Source: a virus. Taken from it: a DNA stretch of 49,443 bases. The first letter of the stretch is position 1, and each line of letters opens with the position of its first letter. Position numbers and translations under genes: made by a program. The stretch spans positions 1 to 49,443 of IMG/VR virus record IMGVR_UViG_3300024346_000106; one strand, given 5' to 3'. Below are positions 16,119 through 23,611 of the stretch, piece after piece. Under the pieces are notes generated by a model that made no database searches, had not been told where the DNA came from, and saw only the letters and a program-made list of their open reading frames with translations.

Positions 16119-16139
16119 TCAAAAAGTTCTAAAGAACTT
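16119..16139 (-). terminator. intrinsic terminator after the VWA gene
   Basis: On the minus strand AAGTTC-TTTA-GAACTT forms a six-pair hairpin that includes the TAG stop of the VWA gene, followed by TTTTTG. The weak U tract suggests partial termination between the VWA and ATPase genes. Confidence 0.5.
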
Positions 16140-17508
16140 CCTTCATAATAACAACATCGCCAGGAAACTTTTGGTCTTTGTATTGCTCACGCTCACCGCG
16201 AGTCATAACCCAAAGAATAGGCTTAGTTGTCTTAATAGACGGAGGACTACATGCTCCATCACTAAAATAAACAAGACAAGTATACTTGCTCTTATTCTTA
16301 TTCATATACTGAACAGGAGGATCAAAGTCGGTACCACCACGGCCATAGACCTTAACACTATTCTGCTTGGAATATTCTTCAACCTTTGCAATTGCAGCAT
16401 CGCAATGAAGAAGAGTCATCTTTGCGCCAGTCTTAGAGATAAACTCTAGTTCTGCCATAAAGTTTGCCAACTCCTGATCGCTAACGCTACCGCTAGTGTC
16501 AATCGCAATAAGCAACTTATGCTTAGGATTGAACTTAAGACCAGGCTGACCGACAAAGCGAATCGATTCCTTACGCTTAGTCTTCTTTACAAGTACACTA
16601 GTACTTGCAGCAATGAATCTTCTGAAGTAGGCTTTCCAGTTAGTAACTGGATCCTTCTTTTCAAGAAGGCGATCAATCTCTGAAAGTAGGTTACCAGGGA
16701 TATAGCCGCGAGCAGTAGACCCAGACTGACGAATAGTCTCATGGTAAGCCCTACGAACCTGCTGACGACGGATCTCATCGACCGCTTCCCAGTAGCCCGT
16801 AGAATCTTCACCAGGCTCAAGGTCTGGCTTGTCCCACTGGCTATGGCTAGGATCGCCCTGGCCATACATATCCATTAGATTCTGATCTGCCTTGGATGGA
16901 CCTTTGCCAGACTGACTTTCAGAGTCACCATCTTTATCTCCTGATGGAGCAGGAGAAGATCCTTCTTGCCCATCCTGACCGCCATCAGGACTATCACCAG
17001 GATTCTTAGGCCCTTGGTCTGGTCCATTACCAGGACAAGGATCGCCGTAGAACTCATCAGGATACTCTCCCTTCAACTCTTCGATCTTCTGCTTTAAGAA
17101 ATCATAGTAGAAGACAGTACCTGCCTTTTCAGGCAACTCATAGTCTGGGAAGGTCTCCATCTGAATACAACCTTCAGGAAGCTCTGATCTTTCAATATAC
17201 TGATTGATCTCAAGATCAGCAGCAATATTAAAGATCTTGTGATCGGGACAACGGTTACGATAGTAAGGACTTAAGTGACCAAGCGAGATATGAAGAATCT
17301 CATGCTTTAGTACTCCAACCTGATGCTCAGGGGGCATATCAAGATATCTCCCCTTTCTAAGCAGCAATTTAAAGTTGTATCCCTCCATCGCAACCGCCGC
17401 GATAGGAATCGAATGATCGATCTCATACTTATTGACACCCAATAGATACAATCCAAAGAAAGGATTGTCGTTCATCAATAGCCGAAACGGCTTAGTATAC
17501 TGTTGCAT
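16129..17508 (-). CDS. metallopeptidase-like plus VWA domain protein (DUF2201 type)
   Basis: The N-terminal domain carries a zinc-peptidase helix, LKHEILHISLGH (HEILH at 69-73). A low-complexity linker rich in Pro, Gly, Asp and Ser follows (about 150-230). The C-terminal domain is a VWA fold with the MIDAS motif IAIDTSGSVSD (DTSGS at 337-341), GGTDFDPP further on and VYFSDG. This architecture matches the DUF2201 family (putative metallopeptidase plus VWA-like). It likely partners the MoxR ATPase downstream. Whether the peptidase is active or only binds metal cannot be told. The start has AATAAGGTAAGA. Confidence 0.82.
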   Translation of the reverse strand: MQQYTKPFRLLMNDNPFFGLYLLGVNKYEIDHSIPIAAVAMEGYNFKLLLRKGRYLDMPPEHQVGVLKHEILHISLGHLSPYYRNRCPDHKIFNIAADLEINQYIERSELPEGCIQMETFPDYELPEKAGTVFYYDFLKQKIEELKGEYPDEFYGDPCPGNGPDQGPKNPGDSPDGGQDGQEGSSPAPSGDKDGDSESQSGKGPSKADQNLMDMYGQGDPSHSQWDKPDLEPGEDSTGYWEAVDEIRRQQVRRAYHETIRQSGSTARGYIPGNLLSEIDRLLEKKDPVTNWKAYFRRFIAASTSVLVKKTKRKESIRFVGQPGLKFNPKHKLLIAIDTSGSVSDQELANFMAELEFISKTGAKMTLLHCDAAIAKVEEYSKQNSVKVYGRGGTDFDPPVQYMNKNKSKYTCLVYFSDGACSPPSIKTTKPILWVMTRGEREQYKDQKFPGDVVIMKEVL

Positions 17509-17531
17509 TCTTACCTTATTTTATATTTAAC

Positions 17532-18197
17532 TTATCGGCGGAATCCCTTAAAGATTGCCTCAAGTTCTTTAGTCAACTTGTCAATATCATTAATATCGCC
17601 ATCAAACGCGTAACCTACACCAAAAGGTAGCTTATAGGATGTAACACCCTTAAGCTTCTGATTACCCCAGATGTTCTTGTCAGTAATCTTGGAATCATCG
17701 CCATCGTAGTCTGAGGATCCCTTAGGCCAAACAGGAGGACGCACAGCAGGCTTATTAAGGTCAATCTTAGGCTTATCTCGACGAGCTCCTTCAAGGGTCC
17801 AGAAATACTTGTCAGCTGTCATAAAGGCAGAGATAATCTTTCCTGTAAGATCAGTATACTGAGGAGTACGCTTCTCATCCTCAGCTAGAGTAAGTTCTCT
17901 GCGAACTTCATAACAAGCAGTCTCTAGCAGAGCAATACCACTAGTAATTAGGGCATGCTTACTAGCATCACGAAAATTGAGAAGACGATCAGCCTTGGCA
18001 TCATAGATCAAAGACGGATCCTTCTCATAGACAAAGTGATATTCTGGGAACAGTGAAGAAAGCTCTCTAGCAACAGTAGCAAAATGCTGACCGCTGACTG
18101 TCATGGGACGATCAGTATTGGGCAGATGCACAGTGTAGCAGCCCACAGTGGGCGCATCATAAATGATAATTTGGGGACGGCGAGTATTTACTTCCAT
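17532..18197 (-). CDS. hypothetical protein, 221 aa, upstream of the VWA gene
   Basis: A soluble protein of 221 residues starting MEVNTRRPQIIIYDA, with CAAGGAGAATAAA before the ATG. The first half is mixed alpha/beta. A Pro-rich, charged linker (KPAVRPPVWPKGSSDYDGDD) precedes a C-terminal region ending in a helix. No motif is known to me. Twenty-three bases separate it from the VWA gene, so it probably belongs to the same operon and may be an accessory of the MoxR/VWA pair. Confidence 0.6.
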   Translation of the reverse strand: MEVNTRRPQIIIYDAPTVGCYTVHLPNTDRPMTVSGQHFATVARELSSLFPEYHFVYEKDPSLIYDAKADRLLNFRDASKHALITSGIALLETACYEVRRELTLAEDEKRTPQYTDLTGKIISAFMTADKYFWTLEGARRDKPKIDLNKPAVRPPVWPKGSSDYDGDDSKITDKNIWGNQKLKGVTSYKLPFGVGYAFDGDINDIDKLTKELEAIFKGFRR

Positions 18198-18254
18198 TTT
18201 ATTCTCCTTGTTTAAAAACCAATTACAAAATACAAATTAAAAAAATCAAAAAGT

Positions 18255-18635
18255 CTATCCTAGAGAGTCAACAAGGTCATCCATTTGTTGACTGGTAAAA
18301 GACTGTTGTTTGATAGTCTTTCCCTGCATATTCGGACAAATAATGTCTTCTACATGCACAATATGATTGTATGTAACTCGAATTGCCTCTGTTTGTCCTT
18401 TTGGAACAAAGGGCTTAGTTACATATGGTTCTCCAAGCCTGCAATTGTGAAGACCAATAACACTCCCAGCAGGAACACCCTTAAGTTTGTCACTAAGGGA
18501 ACCCTTTTGAATTCGAACCATAAATGTTGTGAAACTTTTATTTGGCTCAGAACTTACAATCTTAATATACATATAATCTGGATTCTCAACATTATAAGTG
18601 CCAAGCACTCCTGAGAGATACATCGAATGTGCCAT
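18255..18635 (-). CDS. hypothetical protein, 126 aa, beta-rich
   Basis: A 126-residue protein with alternating beta-like segments (YLSGVLGTYNV, YMYIKIVSS, FTTFMVRIQ, GSVIGLHNCRLG, IRVTYNHIVHVEDII) and a short helical Gln/Ser tail ending DDLVDSLG. The strand pattern and acidic tail recall small OB-fold proteins, but this is a guess. Its ATG coincides with the stop of the FeoA-like gene upstream. Confidence 0.55.
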   Translation of the reverse strand: MAHSMYLSGVLGTYNVENPDYMYIKIVSSEPNKSFTTFMVRIQKGSLSDKLKGVPAGSVIGLHNCRLGEPYVTKPFVPKGQTEAIRVTYNHIVHVEDIICPNMQGKTIKQQSFTSQQMDDLVDSLG

Positions 18636-18850
18636 TATTCCTCTACTAGCTGAACGTAAATTGTAGATGCAGTATCTTTATCAAAAAGATAAACTACATT
18701 ATTAATACGAATTCTAATACCAAGAAAATTATTTGAAATCAGGTAAAGTTTTTTACCTGAAATAAATCCTAATTCTTCTAAACGGCTAGACGCTGGCTTA
18801 ATAGTTAGTATTTTATAGCTACCCGACTTACAATAGTCTAGGTTAACCAT
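18635..18850 (-). CDS. FeoA-like SH3-fold small protein
   Basis: The 71 residues follow the FeoA pattern: an N-terminal strand, SSRLEELGFISGKKLYLIS (rLxxLGxxxGxxvxv), then LGIRIRINNVVYLFDKDTASTIYVQL (a strand and the final axxIxV). FeoA domains are small SH3-like folds. In bacteria they join the FeoB iron transporter or the C-terminus of DtxR regulators. A stand-alone phage copy is more likely a protein-protein interaction module than an iron transport part. It overlaps its neighbour at TAATG. Confidence 0.55.
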   Translation of the reverse strand: MVNLDYCKSGSYKILTIKPASSRLEELGFISGKKLYLISNNFLGIRIRINNVVYLFDKDTASTIYVQLVEE

Positions 18851-19113
18851 TAAATAGGATTGTTTCTATTTGTCCATGCTGACTTGAAATTGTCAATACC
18901 AGTAGATAAATCGACTTCAAAAGCAGTAATAGTTGTAGTATCAGAAGATGCGCTAACGCACCAAACATTAGTATTATCAGAGTCAAGACTTTGATAGATA
19001 GTAACAGAACCAACGGCATCAGCCAAAGTTGCTGTATTGCCAACAATAGTATCAGGTGATACTTCAAAGCACCAGGTATAAAGTTCAGTCAAAATAGATT
19101 CAGAGTATTCCAT
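18850..19113 (-). CDS. hypothetical protein, 87 aa
   Basis: A small acidic protein rich in Ser, Thr and Asp, with beta-like segments (SVTIYQSLDSDNTNVWCVSA, TTITAFEVDL). There is no signal peptide or motif. The ribosome site AAAGGAATAAAC precedes the ATG, and the stop overlaps the FeoA-like start. Function unknown. Confidence 0.55.
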   Translation of the reverse strand: MEYSESILTELYTWCFEVSPDTIVGNTATLADAVGSVTIYQSLDSDNTNVWCVSASSDTTTITAFEVDLSTGIDNFKSAWTNRNNPI

Positions 19114-19127
19114 GTTTATTCCTTTTA

Positions 19128-19406
19128 TTACTGAGGGGTGCCATCAATAGCATATTCAATCTTGAATTGATGAATAGCCTTAAGAAGTGAAACAAATGCA
19201 TTTAGAATGCAAAGACAAGAATTGTCATTAACTTGCTCTGCCATCTGATTAGACAAATACCACATTGTTGATAGTAGGTGTCCAGGAATCTGGCCATTCA
19301 AGTCATGAATAATCATGTCATACAATTCGCTCTTGCTAATCTGATCAATTTGTTGAAGTCTATAGACTTGAAAAATAAGATCTGAATTAATTGAAGGACC
19401 AGTCAT
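19128..19406 (-). CDS. hypothetical helical protein, 92 aa
   Basis: A 92-residue, mostly helical, soluble protein (YRLQQIDQISKSELYDMIIHDL, then LLSTMWYLSNQMAEQVN). The strong ribosome site AAGGAGTTAACA precedes the ATG. No motif seen. Eleven bases separate it from the Gp88-like gene upstream. Confidence 0.55.
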   Translation of the reverse strand: MTGPSINSDLIFQVYRLQQIDQISKSELYDMIIHDLNGQIPGHLLSTMWYLSNQMAEQVNDNSCLCILNAFVSLLKAIHQFKIEYAIDGTPQ

Positions 19407-19416
19407 TGTTAACTCC

Positions 19417-20121
19417 TTAAGCTAAAGCTTTTTCCATTTGATTACCATGTGCAATAAATGCAATAATAGGTGCAGCTTTCTTGCTACCATTACAAAGCCT
19501 ACACTGATTACAAGTAATACTGCTTTTAGTTTGCGCTGGACAAACAACTACTTTATTGCCAGCTGGACTAGTAAAAGCATGAGGACTATCTTCAGCTACA
19601 ATCGTAGTAGCTCTCCATCCTTGAGCAACAGCAAGATCTGCGTCATTAATCTTCTCGCTGCTTGCCATAAGAGAACCGCGCCAATTCTTAGCTACTTTCT
19701 CTTCTCTCCAGTGATGGGTATACCCTACTAGTTCAAGCTTTGTTTTGCTAATAGTTTCTTTGATCTCAGATGCTTGTTTTGACGAACATCTGCCGATGTC
19801 CCCAATGGCGGATACACGAACCATTCTAGCGGTTTTGTGTCTATTGTTAAGAGCGTAAGATAAGGTCTTATCAGCGCCCCTTGCATAGGCACGCCTAGTT
19901 GAACTAGATCCAATATTAACGCTACCACTCCACGCATAACAGCCGTTACCTCTGAGCTTACATCCATCGCAACTCTCCCATGCTTCTTGCTTAGTATGGC
20001 CAATATACAAAGTAGGAACATTGCCAGTCTTTACGTTAACAGCCTGAGCATTCCAAATAAGGTTGAAGTCTGCTTCTTGTGAAGATGACTCTAGTGATTC
20101 TAAAATATTATCGTAATTCAT
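19417..20121 (-). CDS. Gp88-like phage protein (DUF7227 type)
   Basis: The 234-residue protein carries the Cys-rich signature CDGCKLRGNGCYAWSG near residue 55 and ends with a second Cys cluster (VVCPAQ, then TCNQCRLC). Between them is a conserved core including RVSAIGDIG and LVGYTHHW. This order is typical of the Gp88/DUF7227 proteins found in many tailed phages. Their role is unknown; the eight or so cysteines suggest metal or Fe-S binding. It is the first gene after a strong terminator, so it likely has its own promoter in the AT-rich stretch 20122-20187. Confidence 0.65.
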   Translation of the reverse strand: MNYDNILESLESSSQEADFNLIWNAQAVNVKTGNVPTLYIGHTKQEAWESCDGCKLRGNGCYAWSGSVNIGSSSTRRAYARGADKTLSYALNNRHKTARMVRVSAIGDIGRCSSKQASEIKETISKTKLELVGYTHHWREEKVAKNWRGSLMASSEKINDADLAVAQGWRATTIVAEDSPHAFTSPAGNKVVVCPAQTKSSITCNQCRLCNGSKKAAPIIAFIAHGNQMEKALA

Positions 20122-20189
20122 ATAAATATCCTAATATGAATAATTAAAAATCAAATATCAAAGAATACATTGTAAACAAATACAGATAA

Positions 20190-20224
20190 ACAAAAAGTCT
20201 TAGGCATTTCTACCTAAGACTTCT
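20190..20224 (-). terminator. strong intrinsic terminator after DUF1353 gene
   Basis: A perfect ten-pair inverted repeat, AAGTCTTAGG and CCTAAGACTT (20195-20222), with an eight-base loop, is followed on the minus strand by TTTTTG. It lies 26 bases past the stop of the DUF1353 gene. Confidence 0.8.
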
Positions 20225-20247
20225 TTATTACTTACATTTGAATATTA

Positions 20248-20691
20248 CTATTCTAAAGTTTTCTTAGCTATTTTCTTTGGAGCATAGCTAACTTTATGTG
20301 CACCATTCTTAATGCCAAAGTCTCCACCAAAAGTAGAAACTCCTTGGTAAACATACCAAGCTCTAATCGCCCACATTCCATCTTCTTTGCACATTTGTTG
20401 AAGAAGACGATCTGCTTTATCTCTGTAAGACAGAGGAAGATGCTTTTCTCTAATAAGCTGATAAAGAGCATCATGAACTAAAGATCCACGCATAAAATTC
20501 TTGCTGTCAACGGTTGGACCTGAAGGTCCATCCCATGCATAGCCATGACGAATCGTCAATGTGCCATCACCAAGAAGTTCTATATATTCGGTCTTGACAT
20601 TCAATGGAGGAATTACATTTATTTTACAAGTGTAGTCTTCCGCCAATTGATATCTCCAACCGTCTGTGTATGCAATGTAACCTTCAGTCAT
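20248..20691 (-). CDS. DUF1353 family phage protein
   Basis: The conserved centre of the family is clear: RHGYAWDGPSGPTVDSKNF, RGSLVHDALYQLIR, LPLSYRDKADRLL and a C-terminal IRAWYVYQGVSTFGG. DUF1353 proteins occur in phages and prophages, often near virion or lysis genes; the HD-like VHDALY segment hints at metal binding, but no activity is established. Length 147 residues. The ribosome site AAGGGAGCATC precedes the ATG, and a strong terminator follows the gene. Confidence 0.72.
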   Translation of the reverse strand: MTEGYIAYTDGWRYQLAEDYTCKINVIPPLNVKTEYIELLGDGTLTIRHGYAWDGPSGPTVDSKNFMRGSLVHDALYQLIREKHLPLSYRDKADRLLQQMCKEDGMWAIRAWYVYQGVSTFGGDFGIKNGAHKVSYAPKKIAKKTLE

Positions 20692-20742
20692 GATGCTCCC
20701 TTAGTAATAATTCCTACTTAGACACAGGAATCATACCAAGTT

Positions 20743-21180
20743 CTACTTAGCGTCAGCCTCAGCAGCAGTAGCTGCATCGGCAGGATGAGCAGGATGAGCA
20801 TCGAAAGGGACACCTAGAACAGCCTCTGCTGCCACACTCTTGGCATCGTAAGGAAGTGCCTTAGGAGCAGCAGCTTCAGTAGCAGCACTGCCGCTAGCAG
20901 CAGGAACCGCAAGAACACCACTGCCAGAGCCACTGCCTGAACCGTCAGAAACGGTATAACCCTCAATGCTATTGCTACCACCAGTGATACGGCCAGTTAC
21001 AAAACCAACTGCGCCACCCACAAGTGAAAGAACCACAGCAAGAACCGAAGCAGTTACACGGCTAAGAAACCAGCCAGCCTTCTTAACAACAACAGGAGCA
21101 GCAGCCGCAACAGCAGCCTCAGCTATAACCTTCACACTATCACCAGTGATCTTCGTAAGATCAGTACCATCAACACTCAT
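20743..21180 (-). CDS. Ala-rich single-pass membrane protein
   Basis: A 145-residue protein with one clear membrane segment (around 42-66, SRVTASVLAVVLSLVGGAVGFVTG). It is preceded by an Ala/Val-rich helix and Lys-Lys-Ala-Gly-Trp. The C-terminal half is low complexity: a GSGSGSG linker and Ala/Pro/Asp-rich stretches including DAHPAHPADAA. The pattern suits a membrane-anchored spacer protein, possibly lysis- or virion-related. The ribosome site is AAAGGAGAATAATT. Confidence 0.55.
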   Translation of the reverse strand: MSVDGTDLTKITGDSVKVIAEAAVAAAAPVVVKKAGWFLSRVTASVLAVVLSLVGGAVGFVTGRITGGSNSIEGYTVSDGSGSGSGSGVLAVPAASGSAATEAAAPKALPYDAKSVAAEAVLGVPFDAHPAHPADAATAAEADAK

Positions 21181-21182
21181 AA

Positions 21183-21443
21183 TTATTCTCCTTTGTCAAA
21201 ATTTGAGGCCTGAGCTACCTCGTTTAGAATTGTTATAATCTCAGCGTAAATAGTGTAAACATCGCAATCATCTAGATTGTAGCCCTTAGCTAAAAACCTA
21301 GAGTCTAGCATCTTAGCAATAGACCAACTAGTTTCAGTATCAGGATAGAAACCAGCACCCCTGCTCATTAGCAAAGCAAATTGACCCATTGTAGAACCAA
21401 TATCAATGTCTGTATAAAAACTATCCATATTGACCTCATTCAT
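21183..21443 (-). CDS. hypothetical protein, 86 aa
   Basis: A small acidic helical protein starting MNEVNMDSFYTDIDIG. The first ATG (21443) overlaps the upstream stop as ATGA; a second ATG at 21428 has a better ribosome site (GAGGTCAAT), so the true start may be there. No motif. It precedes the Ala-rich membrane protein gene by two bases. Confidence 0.55.
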   Translation of the reverse strand: MNEVNMDSFYTDIDIGSTMGQFALLMSRGAGFYPDTETSWSIAKMLDSRFLAKGYNLDDCDVYTIYAEIITILNEVAQASNFDKGE

Positions 21444-21574
21444 CAGTTGTCTTCTCTTTGCATACTCAATAAATGTTGAATATCTTCGCGGATGTCTTCA
21501 ACCTTTGTAATAAGATCTTCAACTTGTCTTTCAAGCTGAGTAATCTTAAATTCTAGATCATATTCATCAGGCAT
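21443..21574 (-). CDS. small coiled-coil protein, 43 aa
   Basis: A 43-residue frame starting MPDEYDLEFKITQLERQV with a clear heptad pattern of Leu, Ile and Val (ITQL, VEDLI, VEDI, LLSM), so it should form a coiled-coil dimer. The stop overlaps the next start (ATGA), and its own start overlaps the end of the previous gene. GAGGAAGATGACA gives a ribosome site. Probably real, role unknown. Confidence 0.55.
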   Translation of the reverse strand: MPDEYDLEFKITQLERQVEDLITKVEDIREDIQHLLSMQREDN

Positions 21575-21857
21575 TGTCATCTTCCTCTTCTGCATCTAGA
21601 TCTAGATCGGCAAAATCTTCTAGAACAAGAATAGGCTTGTTAAGAGCATCTCTCATTTGATTAAGTACTTTTTCAAGTTCATCAAGAGATTCAGCGCTTG
21701 TAAAAGGCTCACAGTAAGTAGAAACCAATCCATTTCTGTATTGAACTTCTACGATGCGAAAGTCCTCATAAACAGACCCTTCGATCTCACTGGTAGTCTT
21801 TAGAACTCTATGGTTCCATGTAAAGCTATAATCCACATCATCTTCATAATCAGTCAT
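21567..21857 (-). CDS. hypothetical acidic protein, 96 aa
   Basis: A 96-residue protein starting MTDYEDDVDYSFTWNHRVL, beta-rich in the middle (FRIVEVQYRNGLVSTYCEPF), with a helical segment and an extremely acidic end (DLDLDAEEEDDNA). It has no catalytic motif. ATAGGAACTTAG precedes the ATG. Acidic phage proteins of this size often mimic DNA or bind basic partners, but nothing specific supports that here. Confidence 0.55.
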   Translation of the reverse strand: MTDYEDDVDYSFTWNHRVLKTTSEIEGSVYEDFRIVEVQYRNGLVSTYCEPFTSAESLDELEKVLNQMRDALNKPILVLEDFADLDLDAEEEDDNA

Positions 21858-21925
21858 CTAAGTTCCTATAAAGTAGTATTGCTGTATACGTAAATAATAC
21901 AATCATAAATAAACAGAGTAAAACA

Positions 21926-22399
21926 TTACTCAGCATCTGGCTTATCTTCTTGCTCTTCGTCTTCCTCATAGTCAAGTTCTACAAGCTTATTACCAGTTTC
22001 TGCAATATGCTCATCACTATGAGTCTTACACAAGGTCATCCACCATCCCCTGTATGAGCCGCAGTGTCCGGGCTCACCACAAACGTCACAAGTCTTAGCA
22101 CTAAGAGCTCTGGCTTCTGAGATAAACTTGTCAATAGTAGGATGACTATAGTCTAGATAAAAAGACAAAGTTCCAAACTTTTCTTTAACCTGAACAGCCT
22201 CAATAGTGTACTTAGGGTATGTAAGCTTAGTCTCATCAACATGAGCCTTAATCTTAGCACAAAGATCGTCAAGTAGCTGATACCAACCATCACCAGTATC
22301 AATGCCCCAACACATACATGTCTGGCTCATAGGAAGATGGCGCTGACGAAAGATATCAGGATATTTCTTAAAAAGCTCGTCCTGTAGCTCTTGTTTCAT
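21926..22399 (-). CDS. conserved phage protein with CMCWG motif, 157 aa
   Basis: The protein has the ordered signature of a widespread uncharacterised phage family: LFKKYPDIF, then CMCWGIDTGDGWYQLLDDLC, VQVKEKFGTLSFYL, CDVCGEPG and WWMTLCKTH. The Cys pairs probably hold a zinc. The tail is acidic (EEDEEQEDKPDAE). I know no function for the family. It overlaps the upstream tiny gene at TAATG. Confidence 0.62.
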   Translation of the reverse strand: MKQELQDELFKKYPDIFRQRHLPMSQTCMCWGIDTGDGWYQLLDDLCAKIKAHVDETKLTYPKYTIEAVQVKEKFGTLSFYLDYSHPTIDKFISEARALSAKTCDVCGEPGHCGSYRGWWMTLCKTHSDEHIAETGNKLVELDYEEDEEQEDKPDAE

Positions 22400-22539
22400 T
22401 AGTCATCCTCTTCTGTAAAAAGATAATCGTCTTCAACAAACCAAGACTCCTCATCTTCCAAGTATTCACTTGAAGACTGTGAGGACTCGTCAGCAAGCCT
22501 ATTAAGCTCATCAATAGCAAGGTCTTTCATTCTTCCCAT
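22399..22539 (-). CDS. tiny acidic protein, 46 aa
   Basis: A 46-residue frame that begins MGRMKDLAIDELN and ends in a very acidic stretch (EYLEDEESW, then EEDD). The start could be ATG 22539 or the next ATG at 22530, for which GGGAAG is a usable ribosome site. It overlaps the following gene at TAATG and follows the previous stop directly, consistent with a coupled gene. Confidence 0.5.
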   Translation of the reverse strand: MGRMKDLAIDELNRLADESSQSSSEYLEDEESWFVEDDYLFTEEDD

Positions 22540-22540
22540 A

Positions 22541-22939
22541 TTACCACCAACAGATATAGTAAACTTTCTTTCCAAGAATAACTTCTACACAGGCTCTAGA
22601 AACGGCTTCAAGATCATATGCAAGTCTATCTAGATTAGATGCATTCGCAGTCTGAAAAGGCCCAGTAGCAACTGGCAAACTTTGCGCAATTAAATCATCA
22701 AAAAGTTCTTGCAGATCCTCTAGATCTAGATAAACTTTTTCAACATTAAATGCACTAACGTCAAAATAGTCGTCGCCAAACTTAATTGTACGAGTAGTTT
22801 CTTCTGGCATATACTTAGTAAGCCATAGCCTTTCGAACCAAGCATTAAGATCGCCATGTTTGCGCCAAGTCGCAATCTCATCATCGTCTGCTTCAGGATT
22901 GTCAAGATTTTCAATCCTGAGATACATATCAAGTCCCAT
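22541..22939 (-). CDS. conserved MGLDMYL-type phage protein, 132 aa
   Basis: The N-terminus MGLDMYLRIENL, followed by ATWRKHGDLNAWFERLW, is the hallmark of an uncharacterised protein family seen in many phages and prophages. The remainder is acidic and helical, ending CWW. No catalytic residues can be assigned. AAGAGGTGACAAT precedes the ATG. Confidence 0.6.
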   Translation of the reverse strand: MGLDMYLRIENLDNPEADDDEIATWRKHGDLNAWFERLWLTKYMPEETTRTIKFGDDYFDVSAFNVEKVYLDLEDLQELFDDLIAQSLPVATGPFQTANASNLDRLAYDLEAVSRACVEVILGKKVYYICWW

Positions 22940-22980
22940 ATTGTCACCTCTTATTAAGTGTTACTTAATAGGTAAAAATA

Positions 22981-23160
22981 TTATTTAAACTGCAAAATTA
23001 GATTATGAGTTGTCGCATAATCCGCAAGTTCTTGACCATCATTAAACTGTTTAAACTTAGATAAATCGGGACCAAAAAGTATGTACTGTTTAATCCCATC
23101 TTTCATAAAAGTATAAACAACACAATGGTTCATCTTTGTTACGTCATGCCATTGAGACAT
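22981..23160 (-). CDS. hypothetical protein, 59 aa
   Basis: A 59-residue frame starting MSQWHDVTKMNHCVVYTF. It looks like a small beta-hairpin domain (CVVYTFMKDGIKQYILFG) followed by a helix. Its ATG overlaps the TAA of the 39-residue gene upstream (TAATG). Coupling, frame and composition support a real gene. Function unknown. Confidence 0.5.
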   Translation of the reverse strand: MSQWHDVTKMNHCVVYTFMKDGIKQYILFGPDLSKFKQFNDGQELADYATTHNLILQFK

Positions 23161-23279
23161 TACTTCTCAGGTTCTTGAGGCTTTACCTCTTTAAACTTAT
23201 CAAGAGAATTCGTCGAATTCAGTTTAGAAGTAAGAATAATCTCTTGAATCTTTTGTTTAACTCTATCAAGGCCAGTCAT
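23160..23279 (-). CDS. tiny lysine-rich protein, 39 aa
   Basis: A 39-residue frame starting MTGLDRVKQKIQEI with AAGGAAAACT immediately before the ATG. It has one amphipathic helix and a Lys/Pro/Glu tail. Its stop overlaps the next start. No motif. Confidence 0.48.
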   Translation of the reverse strand: MTGLDRVKQKIQEIILTSKLNSTNSLDKFKEVKPQEPEK

Positions 23280-23287
23280 AGTTTTCC

Positions 23288-23548
23288 TTAGTCAATATAA
23301 TTTCTAAAATTAGAATTAGCAATTAGTGTTTTGCCAAGATTAGTAAGAATTCCATCTTTCCAGGCAATTAAGTTATCCATACGGTCTGCGACTTCTTGCT
23401 GTGAGAGATGGGAAGTATCTTCACTCTCTTCGCTATCGTCAGTTAAATAGATAATTCCATTGCCCTTTGAAATTGCAATAGCATCAAGAATATCGCTAGA
23501 CTCAACAACCTCACAGGTCTTGTTCCTAGTGTTAGCATACACGTACAT
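23288..23548 (-). CDS. hypothetical protein, 86 aa
   Basis: An 86-residue soluble protein with an N-terminal beta segment (MYVYANTRNKTCEVV), an acidic Ser-rich patch and a C-terminal helix. The strong ribosome site AAGGAGATAATAT precedes the ATG. The AT-rich leader 23549-23611 carries the AATCAAAAAGT element seen in other spacers. Confidence 0.55.
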   Translation of the reverse strand: MYVYANTRNKTCEVVESSDILDAIAISKGNGIIYLTDDSEESEDTSHLSQQEVADRMDNLIAWKDGILTNLGKTLIANSNFRNYID

Positions 23549-23611
23549 ATATTATCTCCTTATTATTAATTACAAATAATAACTAATAATAAGAAATAAT
23601 CAAAAAGTACC

